A stretch of 39,147 bases of DNA from NCBI GenBank assembly GCA_947449895.1, contig CANFSO010000011.1, positions 1 to 39,147 on the forward strand. The letters are read 5' to 3'. The notes beneath the pieces were generated by a model that was not told where the DNA came from, did no database searches, and saw only the letters and a program-made list of their open reading frames with translations. Below are positions 1 to 8,993 of this stretch, piece by piece. The position numbers and the translations under genes were made by a program. The DNA comes from Comamonadaceae bacterium (GTDB lineage Bacteria > Pseudomonadota > Gammaproteobacteria > Burkholderiales > Burkholderiaceae_C). Position 1 is the first letter of the stretch. The number at the start of each line of letters is the position of its first letter.

Positions 1-1
1 C

Positions 2-1138
2 ATGGGCCGCATACCCGTCACGATTTTGACGGGCTTTCTGGGTGCTGGAAAGACAACTCTGCTCAATAGAATCCTCACCGAGCAACACGGGCGAAGGATT
101 GCGGTCATTGAAAACGAGTTGGGTCCTCAGTCCATCGACAGTGAGATCCTCGTGCGCGACAACCAAGAAGAAATTGTCGAACTCAGCAATGGCTGTGTCT
201 GCTGCACCGTGCGCGGCGATGTCACCCGCGTTCTGGGTGAGTTACATGCCAAAAGAGCCAAGGGCGAGGTCGTCTTTACTCATGTGGTGATTGAAACCAC
301 TGGCATGGCGGATCCGGGGCCAGTGGCTCAGACATTTTTTTTGGTGCCTGAAATCGTTGAACACTACAAGTTGGATTCTGTCATCGTGGTGGTTGATGCT
401 GTGAACGGAGCCGTGACGCTGGAGGTTCACCCCGAGGCGCGAGCCCAAGTGGGTTATGCCGACAGTCTGTTAATCACAAAAGTAGACCTCGTCAGCCCGG
501 AGGTGGTTGACGATTTACGACTCAGGCTGGCCACCATCAACCGACGTGGGGCCATCGGTACAGCCGAATTACAGAGCATCTCTATTGGTGAACTTCTTGA
601 GATTGGCGGCTTCGATCTGGCGAATACACTAGACAGCAAACCTGATTTTCTGACCGATTTAGCAGAGCTCGATACCGGCAAAGGAAGCGCCCACGCGAGC
701 GACGTTCATTCATTTTCTTACGTCACTGACGGAACATTTGATGCTGCTAGGTTAGAGCAGTTCCTTGCCGTGTTGGTCGAGGGCGTCGGGGTTGATCTGT
801 TCCGCTTCAAAGGCATTATTTCAGTCGCAGGCATGTCACAACGAATCGTGTTGCAGGGCGTCCAAATGCTGATGGGTGCCGATGAAGGTAGGCCATGGGT
901 TGCAGGCGAGGCACGCATCAGCCGTCTCGTGTTCATCGGCCGAGATCTGCCGGAAAGAGAAATACTCGACAGCCTTTCACGTTGCTTGATGACGCCAGAA
1001 GCCACCAGTTCTGCGACCCAAGGAAATAGTGAAATGGGCTTGGCCCACACAACTGCATGCATGTCACCTTTCTGCCAATGCGGTGGTCAAGTCCTTTTTA
1101 ACGTGAACACCCGCCAACCGGCCGTCACGACAAACTGA
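2..1138 (+). CDS. CobW/COG0523-family GTP-binding metallochaperone
   Basis: P-loop GTPase of the CobW/COG0523 (G3E) family, 378 aa, cytoplasmic. These proteins use GTP binding and hydrolysis to deliver zinc or another metal to client enzymes. Seen: Walker [10 protein letters not shown] (residues 11-19), ENELG (37-41, usual form ENEFG), the family metal-site motif GCVCC (64-68), ETTG (98-101) and TKVD (159-162, the base-recognition NKxD variant), then a CobW_C-type domain. The C-terminus adds a second thiol cluster, [10 protein letters not shown]. The ATG is at base 2 and gives the normal family N-terminus, so the gene is probably complete although its upstream region is outside the window. 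It lies 8 nt before the DUF6282 gene, so the two are probably co-transcribed. The metal and the client are inferred, not shown. Confidence 0.9.
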   Translation: MGRIPVTILTGFLGAGKTTLLNRILTEQHGRRIAVIENELGPQSIDSEILVRDNQEEIVELSNGCVCCTVRGDVTRVLGELHAKRAKGEVVFTHVVIETTGMADPGPVAQTFFLVPEIVEHYKLDSVIVVVDAVNGAVTLEVHPEARAQVGYADSLLITKVDLVSPEVVDDLRLRLATINRRGAIGTAELQSISIGELLEIGGFDLANTLDSKPDFLTDLAELDTGKGSAHASDVHSFSYVTDGTFDAARLEQFLAVLVEGVGVDLFRFKGIISVAGMSQRIVLQGVQMLMGADEGRPWVAGEARISRLVFIGRDLPEREILDSLSRCLMTPEATSSATQGNSEMGLAHTTACMSPFCQCGGQVLFNVNTRQPAVTTN

Positions 1139-1146
1139 GAGAAAAA

Positions 1147-2067
1147 ATGAACGAGTACCAGACCGCACTGCGTGAAAAATTTGTAGCTGGCCCTTTTGAT
1201 TTGAAGGGTGCGATTGACCTGCACGTGCATTCAGCACCCTGCCTTTTTCCTCGCATGGGCGATGACTTGCAGGTTGCAACCATGGCGCGTGATGAAGGCA
1301 TGCGGGCCATCGCACTGAAGAGTCACCACGAAAATACCGTCTCACGCGCTTATCACACAGAGATGCAAGTCGAGAACATCCGCATCATTGGCGGCATCGT
1401 GCTAAACCAATGCACAGGGGGCATCAACCCTGTTGCGGTCGAAACCACCTTGATGATGGGCGGAAAAATTGTCTGGGGACCGACAGGCCACTCTTGCTAC
1501 CACGGCATGGTGGCGGGCAAGTTCGGTGTTTGGGGCGGACCAGGGCGGGTGCTTCCCGGCAAGGAGAGCGAAGCCATCACTGTGTTGGATTCAAACGGTG
1601 ACTTGAGTGGCAATGCGATTGAGATTCTTGACCTCATCAAAAAATATGATGCGCTGTTTTGCACATCACATTTGAGTCCCGATGAGATCGTCAAAGTCGT
1701 GGCTTACTGCAAAAAAATCAAGGCCAAGGTGATGGTCAACCACATCTACTTTTTCCCTCGGGTTGGCATCGACTTTGCACAAGAGATCGTTAAACAAGGC
1801 GCTTTCATTGAAATGTGTTCGACCTTGGTGATTCCCTCGCGGCACCGCAAAGCCTATCGCTACGATTATGAGTTGCTATCAGAAACAATCAAACTGGTGG
1901 GCGCGGATCACTGCGTCATGTCCACAGATGCAGGGATGCTTGTTGGCAGTCTTTACCCGCACGAGCAGTTTCGGATGTTCGGTGAGCGCATGCAGGGCTA
2001 CGACATTTCCCGAAACGAGGTGGAACTCATGATGTGTTCAAACCCTGCAGCATTGGTGGGGCTTTGA
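1147..2067 (+). CDS. DUF6282 family protein, putative metal-dependent hydrolase
   Basis: 306 aa cytoplasmic protein resembling the DUF6282 group, which is related to PHP/amidohydrolase-type TIM barrels. No reaction is assigned to it here. Metal-ligand-like motifs are spread through the chain: IDLHVHSAP near residue 24, KSHHENT near 58, GPTGHSCYHG near 115, CTSHLSPDE near 175, VNHIYFFPR near 197 and STDAG near 260. An early HxH, several later His and a late Asp is the usual metallohydrolase order. It follows the CobW GTPase by 8 nt, and a zinc-chaperone/metalloenzyme pair is a natural reading of that adjacency. The gene ends 18 nt before the convergent regA. Family assignment is fairly secure; function is unknown. 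Confidence 0.78.
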   Translation: MNEYQTALREKFVAGPFDLKGAIDLHVHSAPCLFPRMGDDLQVATMARDEGMRAIALKSHHENTVSRAYHTEMQVENIRIIGGIVLNQCTGGINPVAVETTLMMGGKIVWGPTGHSCYHGMVAGKFGVWGGPGRVLPGKESEAITVLDSNGDLSGNAIEILDLIKKYDALFCTSHLSPDEIVKVVAYCKKIKAKVMVNHIYFFPRVGIDFAQEIVKQGAFIEMCSTLVIPSRHRKAYRYDYELLSETIKLVGADHCVMSTDAGMLVGSLYPHEQFRMFGERMQGYDISRNEVELMMCSNPAALVGL

Positions 2068-2085
2068 GTAGGGCCTTGTCGCAGG

Positions 2086-2622
2086 TTATTTGATGCGCTG
2101 TTTTTCCAGCTTTCGGGCCAGCGTTCGGCGGTGCATGCCTAAGCGTCTCGCGGCCTCAGAAATATTGAAATCTGCAGCGGCCATGGCCTCATGGATGTGC
2201 TCCCATTCCAGCGTCTTGATCGACGTTGTTCGAGCCGTCAACCCCACCGCAGTATCGCCCTGTGCGCGAGCAAAAGCTTCTTCGATGTCGTCGGTGTTGG
2301 CCGGCTTGGCCAAGTAGTGCCGAGCGCCCAGTTTGATCGCCTCGACCGCAGTGGCGATGCTGGCGTAACCGGTCAACACCACAATCAACATCAGGGCATC
2401 GTGCTTGTGCAAGAGTTGCACACAGTTCAAACCGGAAGCGCCGCCCGCCAGCTTCAAGTCGACCACCGCGAATTGCGGGCGGTGCGCCAGTAGCAGGGCG
2501 GGCACATCGACCAAACCTGCGGCTCGTTTGACAAGGTATCCGCGCCGCTCAAACGAGCGGCTCAAGGTCATGGCAAAAGCATCGTCGTCTTCGACAATCA
2601 GCAGACGTCGATCATTTTCCAT
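2086..2622 (-). CDS. regA: Response regulator RegA/PrrA/ActR type
   Basis: 178 aa response regulator of the RegA/PrrA/ActR/RoxR redox family. RegB phosphorylates it and it controls respiratory and other energy genes. Seen: acidic pocket EDDD (11-14), phospho-acceptor Asp55 in VVDLKLAGG, Thr84 in VLTGYAS, Lys106 in YLAKPAN, and a Fis-type helix-turn-helix at about 152-174 (NISEAARRLGMHRRTLARKL), close to the family DNA-binding consensus. I chose the ATG at 2622 over the GTG at 2637 because AAAGGA lies 6 nt upstream of it and the protein then starts just before the receiver domain. It overlaps the end of regB by 11 nt, so the two are translationally coupled. Last gene of the cyo operon. Confidence 0.92.
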   Translation of the reverse strand: MENDRRLLIVEDDDAFAMTLSRSFERRGYLVKRAAGLVDVPALLLAHRPQFAVVDLKLAGGASGLNCVQLLHKHDALMLIVVLTGYASIATAVEAIKLGARHYLAKPANTDDIEEAFARAQGDTAVGLTARTTSIKTLEWEHIHEAMAAADFNISEAARRLGMHRRTLARKLEKQRIK

Positions 2623-3967
2623 TCTCTGTCCTTTCACGCAGGGTCAGCGCGGCCAAAGGCAGTTTGATCACCACCTCGGCACCACCGGCTGCGATGTTAC
2701 TGGCTTCGATTCTGCCGCCCAGAGTGCGAGCCACATTGACCGACAAAAAAAGTCCCAAGCCGCTACCAGGGCGCCCTTTAGTTGAATAGTAGGGCTTGGC
2801 GAAATTGGCCAGTATTTCAGGGCTAAAGCCCGGGCCGGCATCGCGGATACTCAGCGTGAGCCAGTTGCTCGCGCATGTGACACGCAGCTCCAAAGGCATT
2901 AGCGGGGCCGCGTCAATGCCGTTGTCCAGCACATTCCCGATCATCTGCTTGATAGCTGAGTCCGAAATAATTGGCCTGTCCAGCAAGTCACTGCGCTCAT
3001 ACTCGAGCACTTGCATAGGTCGCGCATTGCGCCATTCTTCAACCAGTTGGTCGAGAAAAAGATGCAAGGTGGTTGCGACGGATGCCTCACCACGGGCCTC
3101 GCCAGCCGACATTAAAATGCCGCTGACGATGGTCTTGCAGCGTTGCAATTGCAGTTGCATCATCTTGATCTCATCCCTCAAAATAGGGTCATTGGCCAAG
3201 GGTTCGCTGTGCAACCAATCCCCCAAAATCACCGACAAGGTGGCCAGCGGTGTGCCCAGCTCATGCGCCGCGCCCGAGGCCAGCAAACCCATGCGGACAA
3301 TGTGCTCTTCTTCAGCCGCGCGCTGGCGCAAATCTGCCAGCCGTGCATCACGCTGTCGCAAGTTGCTGCTGATGCGGTGAATGAATATCACCAGCAGCGC
3401 CGCATTCAGTGCAAAGCAAACCACCAGCCCGCCAATGTAGTGCAGCGACAGTGTCAGGTCCATGAGGTCTGGCAGGATCAAGGGCCTGTGCCAGAGGGTC
3501 AGCAGCACAAAGCACCCGCTGGTCAACACAACCATGGCCCAGATGTAGCGCGGTTTGAGCAAGACAGCGCCAACCGCAACCTGCAGTAAATACAAAAAGA
3601 TGAAGGGATTGGCGATACCGCCGCTGTAATAAAGCAAGGCACTGAGCAGCGCCACATCAACCAACAAGCCAGTGAATAACTCACCATTGGCGATTTCGCC
3701 TGAGGCCGTACGGCAACGCAGCCAACTGGCCAGGTTGAACAGACTTAGCGCAGCGACCAGCGTCAACATTTCGGCCAGTGGAAGCAGGGCACCCAACACA
3801 AACTGAACACCCAGAATCGTTGCCAGTTGGCCACCCACAGCCAGCCATCGCAGTTGAATCAGCTGCAGTAGATTGTTCCGTTCCGCCAGAATTTCAGTGG
3901 CATCACCGCCGCCATTCAGAGCTTCGCCTTCAGCTTGTAGCGGAAACATCAGCAAGGCTTCACGCAT
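2612..3967 (-). CDS. regB: Redox sensor histidine kinase RegB/PrrB type
   Basis: 451 aa membrane sensor kinase. The N-terminal half has about six membrane segments and contains GGIANPF (116-122), the conserved quinone-sensing motif of RegB. The H-box is GAAHELGTPLAT with His235. Cys277 in QLQRCKTIV matches the region of the redox-active cysteine of RegB. C-terminal HATPase motifs follow (IGNVLDNGIDAA, RDAGPGF, KGRPGSGLGL). RegB senses the ubiquinone pool and cytosolic redox state and passes phosphate to RegA. The ORF track starts with a TTG at 4087. The ATG at 3967 overlaps the surf1 stop by 8 nt and gives a normal N-terminus; the ATG at 3949 is also possible. Placement behind an oxidase operon suggests a feedback loop. 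Confidence 0.92.
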   Translation of the reverse strand: MREALLMFPLQAEGEALNGGGDATEILAERNNLLQLIQLRWLAVGGQLATILGVQFVLGALLPLAEMLTLVAALSLFNLASWLRCRTASGEIANGELFTGLLVDVALLSALLYYSGGIANPFIFLYLLQVAVGAVLLKPRYIWAMVVLTSGCFVLLTLWHRPLILPDLMDLTLSLHYIGGLVVCFALNAALLVIFIHRISSNLRQRDARLADLRQRAAEEEHIVRMGLLASGAAHELGTPLATLSVILGDWLHSEPLANDPILRDEIKMMQLQLQRCKTIVSGILMSAGEARGEASVATTLHLFLDQLVEEWRNARPMQVLEYERSDLLDRPIISDSAIKQMIGNVLDNGIDAAPLMPLELRVTCASNWLTLSIRDAGPGFSPEILANFAKPYYSTKGRPGSGLGLFLSVNVARTLGGRIEASNIAAGGAEVVIKLPLAALTLRERTENGK

Positions 3968-4745
3968 TGACAGCCAACGGCTTGTCACTGGCCGACAAGA
4001 CGCGCAGATGTCGCTCAGAATACCAAAGGTAAGCTGCAGCCGCCGCGACCATGGTGGCCAGCACAAACCAAGTGACGGCGTAAACAAGATGATGGTTGTT
4101 GAAACTGAGCACGGTCAGTCCGCCACGCGGCCATGCCTGTGTATCGGGGGAGGCTGACGCGTCAATAAAGTAGGGCGCCACTGATGCTGCGGAGAGTTTC
4201 ACGCTGGCCGCCATCGCCGGCACGTCGCGCGAGTACCAGCGACCTGCCGCCGCATCGTTGTGCTGGAGAAAACTGCCTCCGGGCTCACTGAGCCGCAACA
4301 AGCCGCTGATGGCTTGGGGTTCAGCAATGCCCAAGCGTGCCAGCTGCGCGCCGTCAGCCTCTGGCACAAAGCCGCGGTTCACCAGCACCCAAAATCCAGC
4401 GCTGGTCTGCAGCGGCGTCAGCACCCAGAACCCGCGGCCCAGCTCGGTGCTGGCGCGCACCAGCGTTGCCCGGCTGTGGTCGAAGCGCCCCGTGATTTGA
4501 ACCCGGCTGTATTCATTCGATTCACGGCTGATGGCCGACCATTCAGCTGAGTCGGGGGCGGGCATCGGCGTCGCATGCACCCGCTGCTCAACCCGTTCCA
4601 TCAAAGCCAACTTCCACTGCAGGCGTTGAACTTGCCAGACACCCAGCGCTGTCAACCCAACAAATAGCGCCGCTGCCAAGAACAGCAAAGCTAAGACCAG
4701 CCTAGCGTTGGCGGGATGCGGAGGGCGGTCGGTGTCGTTGCTCAT
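3960..4745 (-). CDS. SURF1 family oxidase assembly protein
   Basis: 261 aa inner-membrane protein of the SURF1/Shy1 family, which helps insert heme into subunit I of heme-copper oxidases. Seen: one membrane segment near the N-terminus (about 15-37), a long periplasmic domain with WVLVNRGFVP, and a C-terminal membrane segment (about 222-245, ending AAYLWYSERH). This is the usual two-helix SURF1 layout. It starts 3 nt after the cyoD stop and overlaps regB by 8 nt. SURF1 normally serves heme A-containing oxidases. Its place in a quinol oxidase operon recalls the Surf1q paralog of the Paracoccus qox operon and raises the question of which heme this oxidase uses. Confidence 0.88.
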   Translation of the reverse strand: MSNDTDRPPHPANARLVLALLFLAAALFVGLTALGVWQVQRLQWKLALMERVEQRVHATPMPAPDSAEWSAISRESNEYSRVQITGRFDHSRATLVRASTELGRGFWVLTPLQTSAGFWVLVNRGFVPEADGAQLARLGIAEPQAISGLLRLSEPGGSFLQHNDAAAGRWYSRDVPAMAASVKLSAASVAPYFIDASASPDTQAWPRGGLTVLSFNNHHLVYAVTWFVLATMVAAAAAYLWYSERHLRVLSASDKPLAVNA

Positions 4746-4748
4746 GAG

Positions 4749-5132
4749 TCAGGGCATGTTACGCATTTCCGTCATGTCGTGTACCGGCATCATGTTGGTG
4801 TTCAGGTGGTACATCACCCAAATCGAGCCCGACAGCATGATCAGCACCAACACGCCGGTGAACAGCAGGGCCAGCATTGACCAGCCGCCTTGGACCCGCG
4901 TGTTCATGTGCAGGAAGTAAATCATGTGCACCACAATTTGCACTGCGGCAAAGCCCAGCACGACCAAGGCCGTGATGCCAGACGACGGCAAGACCTTGGC
5001 CATCACCAGCCAGAACGGAATGGCGGTGAGCAACACCGACAGGCAAAACCCGGTCAGGTAACCCTTGACGCTGGCGTGGTAGCCGCTGTCGTCATGGCTG
5101 TGGTCGTCGGACGCATGCAGGTGCTTGCTCAT
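4749..5132 (-). CDS. cyoD: Quinol oxidase subunit IV
   Basis: 127 aa small integral membrane subunit of the cyo-type ubiquinol oxidase. Seen: His-rich N-terminus ([14 protein letters not shown]) followed by three membrane segments (about 26-46, 51-75 and 86-108) including the family stretch [10 protein letters not shown]. The subunit has no catalytic role and is thought to stabilise the complex around subunit I. Its ATG overlaps the cyoC stop by 4 nt (ATGA), and surf1 begins 3 nt after its stop, so it sits within a tight operon. Length is close to that of other CyoD proteins. Confidence 0.93.
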   Translation of the reverse strand: MSKHLHASDDHSHDDSGYHASVKGYLTGFCLSVLLTAIPFWLVMAKVLPSSGITALVVLGFAAVQIVVHMIYFLHMNTRVQGGWSMLALLFTGVLVLIMLSGSIWVMYHLNTNMMPVHDMTEMRNMP

Positions 5133-5752
5133 GGCAACACTCCCATCAAATAAACAAAGGTGAAAACGCCAATCCAGATCACGTCAAGGAAGTGCCAGAA
5201 CATCGACAAGCACATCAAGCGGCGCTTGTTGTCAGCAGTCAGTCCAAAGCGGCTGACTTGAAACATCAAGGTCACCAGCCAGATCGTGCCGAAGGTGACA
5301 TGCAAGCCATGGGTGCCGACCAAGGTGAAAAATGACGACAGAAAAGCACTGCGCTGCGGGCCCGCACCTTCATGGATCAAATGAGAAAACTCAAACAGCT
5401 CCAAGCCCAGAAAGCCCAAACCAAACACGGCGGTCACGGCCAGCCAGCCGAGCACCGCTTTTTTGTGGCCATGCTGCATGCCGATCATGGCCAAGCCATA
5501 GGTCACGGAGGAGAACAACAGCAAGGCCGTGTTGGCCGCCACCAGCGGCAAATTGAACAAATCAGCGCCCGACGGACCGGCCGCATAACCACGGCCCAAC
5601 ACGGCATAAACGGCAAACAGGACAGCGAAGATCAGGCAGTCGCTCATCAAGTAGATCCAGAATCCCAGCAAAGTGCCTTGCTGGGGATGGTGCTCACCAT
5701 CGTCATAAAAGCGCACCGGGTGACCGGCCGCCAAAGGTGTAGAAGTCTGCAT
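5129..5752 (-). CDS. cyoC: Quinol oxidase subunit III
   Basis: 207 aa integral membrane subunit III of the heme-copper quinol oxidase, with five membrane segments as in the E. coli-type short subunit III. Typical stretches are [17 protein letters not shown] near residue 30, [26 protein letters not shown] around 125-150, and [19 protein letters not shown] at the C-terminus. It holds no metal centre and supports the stability of subunit I. The start is 26 nt after the cyoB stop and the stop overlaps cyoD by 4 nt. Confidence 0.95.
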   Translation of the reverse strand: MQTSTPLAAGHPVRFYDDGEHHPQQGTLLGFWIYLMSDCLIFAVLFAVYAVLGRGYAAGPSGADLFNLPLVAANTALLLFSSVTYGLAMIGMQHGHKKAVLGWLAVTAVFGLGFLGLELFEFSHLIHEGAGPQRSAFLSSFFTLVGTHGLHVTFGTIWLVTLMFQVSRFGLTADNKRRLMCLSMFWHFLDVIWIGVFTFVYLMGVLP

Positions 5753-5778
5753 TTTTATAGACGCTTCAAGGGTTGAGT

Positions 5779-7779
5779 TCAGGCTTGGGCCGCAAGGGAG
5801 AGCGTGCGCAGGTTTTCAATCTCGGTGACATGGTCGGCCGGAATGTAAAAGTCGCGTTGGTAGTTGAAGGTGTGCACGACAACCGTCACCAGCACCAGGG
5901 CGAAGAACAGCCCCGCCACCAGCCACATGTGCCAGGTCAAAGAAAACCCGACGACAGCGCAGAGCATGGAAATGACAAAGCCGGTCGCCGTGTTCTTAGG
6001 CATGTGAATCGCTTTGAAGCCGGCAACCGGCCGCTGGTGGCCACGCTGCTTCATGTCGTGCCAAGCATCGAGTTCATGCACCACAGGTGTGAAGGCGAAG
6101 TTGTATTCCGGCGGCGGTGAAGACGTCGACCATTCCAGCGTCCGGCCATCCCACGGGTCGCCCGTGACGTCGCGCAGCTGCTCGCGCTTACGGTAACTCA
6201 CTGCCAATTGGATCAAGAAACAGGCAATCCCAATCGCGATCAGCACGGCGCCGAATGCGGCCACCTGAAACCAGATTTGCAGCGACGGATCCTCAAAGTG
6301 ACTCATGCGGCGGGTCACGCCCATCAAGCCCAACACGTACAGCGGCATGAAGGCCATGTAAAAGCCAACCAACCAGAACCAGAATGAACACTTGCCCCAA
6401 AACGCATCCAGCTTGTAGCCGAAGGCTTTGGGAAACCAGTAATTGATACCGGCAAACATGCCAAACACAACGCTGCCAATGATGACGTTATGGAAGTGCG
6501 CAATCAGGAACAAGCTGTTGTGCAAGACGAAGTCAGCTGCCGGTACCGCCAGCAACACACCTGTCATGCCGCCGATCACAAAGGTGACCATGAAACCAAG
6601 CGACCACAGCATCGGCACATCAAAAACAATGCGGCCGCGAAACATGGTGAACAGCCAGTTGAATATCTTCGCGCCGGTCGGGATCGAGATGATCATGGTG
6701 GTGATGCCAAAGAAAGCGTTCACACTGGCACCCGAGCCCATGGTGAAAAAGTGATGCAGCCACACCACGTACGACAGCACGGTGATGACGACGGTGGCGT
6801 AGACCATGGAGGCATAACCAAACAGGCGTTTGTGGCTGTAGGTTGAAATCACCTCGGAGAAAATACCAAAGCAAGGCAAAACCAAGATGTAGACCTCGGG
6901 ATGGCCCCAAATCCAGATCAAGTTGACGTACATCATGGCGTTGCCGCCGAGGTCATTGGTGAAGAAGTTCGTGCCCACGGTGCGGTCCAGTGTCAGCAAG
7001 GCCAACACCGCTGTCAGCACCGGGAAAGCCGCAACGATCAAGACGTTGGTGCACAGGGCCGTCCAAGTGAAGATGGGCATCTTCATCATGGTCATGCCAG
7101 GGGCGCGCATTTTGATGATGGTGGCGATCAAGTTGATGCCCGACAGCGAGGTGCCAACACCGGCAATCTGCAGCGCCCAGATGTAGTAGTCAACGCCGAC
7201 CCCCGAACTCTGCAAAATACCGGACAGCGGTGGGTAAGCCAGCCAGCCCGTGGCCGCAAACTCGCCGACAAACAGCGAAATCATCATCAAAACCGCACCG
7301 CTGGCGGTCATCCAAAAGCTGAAGTTGTTCAAAAACGGAAACGACACGTCACGTGCACCGATTTGCAAAGGCACCACATAGTTCATGAAGCCCGTTATCA
7401 CAGGCATGGCAACGAAAAAGATCATTAACACGCCGTGTGCCGTGAAAATCTGGTCGTAATGGTGCGGCGGTAAAAAACCGTTGCTGTCACCAAATGACAT
7501 GGCCTGTTGGGCGCGCATGAGGAGCGCATCCACAAAACCGCGCAACAGCATCACCACCGCCAAGATGATGTACATGATGCCAATTTTTTTGTGATCGATG
7601 CTGGTGATCCAGTCGCGCCACAGCGTCCCCCAGACGCGGTAGTAGGTCATCGCCACAAACAGTGACAAGCCTCCCAGAATCACCATCGCGAGGGTGCCCA
7701 GGACAATCGGGTCGTGCGGTATGGCGTCTGGGCCCAGGCGGCCAAACACAAGCTTTAAAATATCTTGAACGGGGAACAT
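5779..7779 (-). CDS. cyoB: Quinol oxidase subunit I (catalytic, heme/CuB)
   Basis: 666 aa catalytic subunit that reduces O2 to water with ubiquinol electrons and pumps protons. All key residues are present by alignment to E. coli CyoB: low-spin heme ligands His115 (TAHGVLM) and His430; CuB ligands His293 (WGHPEVY), His342 and His343 (WLHHFF); the cross-linked Tyr297; the high-spin heme ligand His428 (IAHFHN). The D-channel Asp144 ([11 protein letters not shown]), Glu295 and the K-channel Lys371 (PTGAKIFNW) are also kept, so this is an A-type pumping enzyme. It begins 12 nt after cyoA. No cyoE (heme O synthase) follows in the operon, so whether the active-site heme is O or A cannot be read from this gene. 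Confidence 0.97.
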   Translation of the reverse strand: MFPVQDILKLVFGRLGPDAIPHDPIVLGTLAMVILGGLSLFVAMTYYRVWGTLWRDWITSIDHKKIGIMYIILAVVMLLRGFVDALLMRAQQAMSFGDSNGFLPPHHYDQIFTAHGVLMIFFVAMPVITGFMNYVVPLQIGARDVSFPFLNNFSFWMTASGAVLMMISLFVGEFAATGWLAYPPLSGILQSSGVGVDYYIWALQIAGVGTSLSGINLIATIIKMRAPGMTMMKMPIFTWTALCTNVLIVAAFPVLTAVLALLTLDRTVGTNFFTNDLGGNAMMYVNLIWIWGHPEVYILVLPCFGIFSEVISTYSHKRLFGYASMVYATVVITVLSYVVWLHHFFTMGSGASVNAFFGITTMIISIPTGAKIFNWLFTMFRGRIVFDVPMLWSLGFMVTFVIGGMTGVLLAVPAADFVLHNSLFLIAHFHNVIIGSVVFGMFAGINYWFPKAFGYKLDAFWGKCSFWFWLVGFYMAFMPLYVLGLMGVTRRMSHFEDPSLQIWFQVAAFGAVLIAIGIACFLIQLAVSYRKREQLRDVTGDPWDGRTLEWSTSSPPPEYNFAFTPVVHELDAWHDMKQRGHQRPVAGFKAIHMPKNTATGFVISMLCAVVGFSLTWHMWLVAGLFFALVLVTVVVHTFNYQRDFYIPADHVTEIENLRTLSLAAQA

Positions 7780-7791
7780 GTGAGATCTCGG

Positions 7792-8844
7792 TTATTTTTT
7801 TAAATCGGCCGCGGGGCCTTCGCCGCTGAGGTTGTCAGGCGTGCACAAGGCGGCAACGTAAGTGCGCTGCGCATCACGCCAAGGCTTGCTAGACAAACCA
7901 TCGATGCTGCCTTTGCCCAAACCACCTGCGGCATCAATCGCCATCATCTGGCCCATGCACATCTTGTTGCCGTCAACGCAGCGATTCAAAATGGCTTGGT
8001 ACAGCCCGGCGTCAACGTTGGCGTAACGCCGCACCGGTTCGCTTTCGCTGGGTTGCTCAAGTTTCAAATACTCACGGCGGGCCAGCTCACCGCCAGCGCT
8101 TTTGGTGGTTTGCACCCAACGCTCAAAATCTGTGGGTGCCAGACCCAAAAACTTGAAGCGCATGTGTGAAAAGCCACGACCGCTGTAATTGGCTGAAAAA
8201 CCGTCATACACACCGGCCGTGTTGATCACCGCATGCAGCTGGGTTTGCATGCCGGGCATGGCGTAAATCTGCCCCGCCAGCGCCGGGATGTAGAAAGAAT
8301 TCATGACCGTTGAGGCGGTGATTTTGAATTCGATGGGTCGGTCTACGGGTGCCGCCAGCTCATTGACCGTGGCAATACCCAGTTCAGGGTAGAGAAACAA
8401 CCACTTCCAATCCAGCGCCACGACTTCAACCACAAAAGGTTTGACGCCAGCGACCAGTGGCCGGTTGGCGTCCAGCCGTTCTAGTGGACGGTAGGGGTCT
8501 AATTTGTGGGTGCTGATCCAAGTCACCGCGCCCAGCGCAATGACGATCAACAAAGGCGCGCCCCAGATCAGCAGCTCGAGGCGGGTCGAATGGTCCCACT
8601 CCGGCGTGTAAGGCGCCGCTTGGTTGGCGCTGCGGTAGCGCCATGCAAAAATCAGCGTCAAGGCAATCACCGGCACAACAATCAGCAGCATCAGCACGAC
8701 GGCGGTGACAATCAGCTGCGATTGCTGCTGCGCGATGTCGCCGAAGGGCTTCATCACAATCGTGCTGCAAGCCGCTAAGGGCAAGGTGGCCAGCAACAGG
8801 GCCAAGCGTTTTAAGGTTTGAAAACTATCGGGTGCGAGTGACAT
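7792..8844 (-). CDS. cyoA: Quinol oxidase subunit II (lipoprotein)
   Basis: 350 aa subunit II, first gene of the cyo operon. Seen: lipoprotein signal with lipobox LPLAAC (Cys26), two membrane helices (about 39-65 and 88-110), then a periplasmic cupredoxin-fold domain with YSGRGFSHMRFKF. The Cys and His ligands of a CuA centre are absent from that loop, which marks a quinol rather than a cytochrome c oxidase. The C-terminal extension is CyoA-like and has two cysteines (RCVDGNKMCMGQ). There is no strong Shine-Dalgarno before the ATG. The upstream region has an FNR-type box centred 68 nt before the start. Confidence 0.95.
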   Translation of the reverse strand: MSLAPDSFQTLKRLALLLATLPLAACSTIVMKPFGDIAQQQSQLIVTAVVLMLLIVVPVIALTLIFAWRYRSANQAAPYTPEWDHSTRLELLIWGAPLLIVIALGAVTWISTHKLDPYRPLERLDANRPLVAGVKPFVVEVVALDWKWLFLYPELGIATVNELAAPVDRPIEFKITASTVMNSFYIPALAGQIYAMPGMQTQLHAVINTAGVYDGFSANYSGRGFSHMRFKFLGLAPTDFERWVQTTKSAGGELARREYLKLEQPSESEPVRRYANVDAGLYQAILNRCVDGNKMCMGQMMAIDAAGGLGKGSIDGLSSKPWRDAQRTYVAALCTPDNLSGEGPAADLKK

Positions 8845-8905
8845 GCGTGATAACCAACTACAGAGGGTAAACGCTAATTGCGTATTGATCGTTACTGTAG
8901 CTTCA

Positions 8906-8919
8906 TTGATCTAAATCAA
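8906..8919. promoter_or_regulatory. Perfect FNR/ANR box between cyoA and the MFS gene
   Basis: TTGATCTAAATCAA matches the FNR/ANR consensus TTGAT-N4-ATCAA at all ten defined positions. It lies centred about 68 nt upstream of the cyoA ATG and 81 nt upstream of the likely MFS ATG. An FNR-family regulator here would link expression to oxygen. In E. coli FNR represses cyo without oxygen; whether this site represses or activates depends on the transcription start, which I cannot place. Confidence 0.75.
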
Positions 8920-8922
8920 CGA

Positions 8923-8939
8923 TTGGACATATTGTCCAA
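8923..8939. promoter_or_regulatory. 17-bp perfect palindrome, unknown operator
   Basis: TTGGACA-TAT-TGTCCAA is a perfect inverted repeat with 7-nt arms and a 3-nt centre. It lies 3 nt beyond the FNR box on the MFS side. Such a short, perfect dyad in a divergent promoter region is typical of a dimeric transcription factor site. I do not recognise the cognate regulator. Confidence 0.5.
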
Positions 8940-8993
8940 GGCAAATTGATTAAAAACTATTTTTTCACCATTTCAAACAGCTCTTTACCCACC

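Noticed and set aside
6901-7428. Plus-strand ORF of 175 aa within cyoB
   Set aside because: Lies fully antisense to a cyoB region that has every catalytic residue; composition is His/Gln/Arg-rich with no family resemblance.
8871-8883. ACGC-TAATT-GCGT dyad in the cyoA leader
   Set aside because: Only four-base arms; likely by chance beside the far stronger FNR box and 17-bp palindrome.
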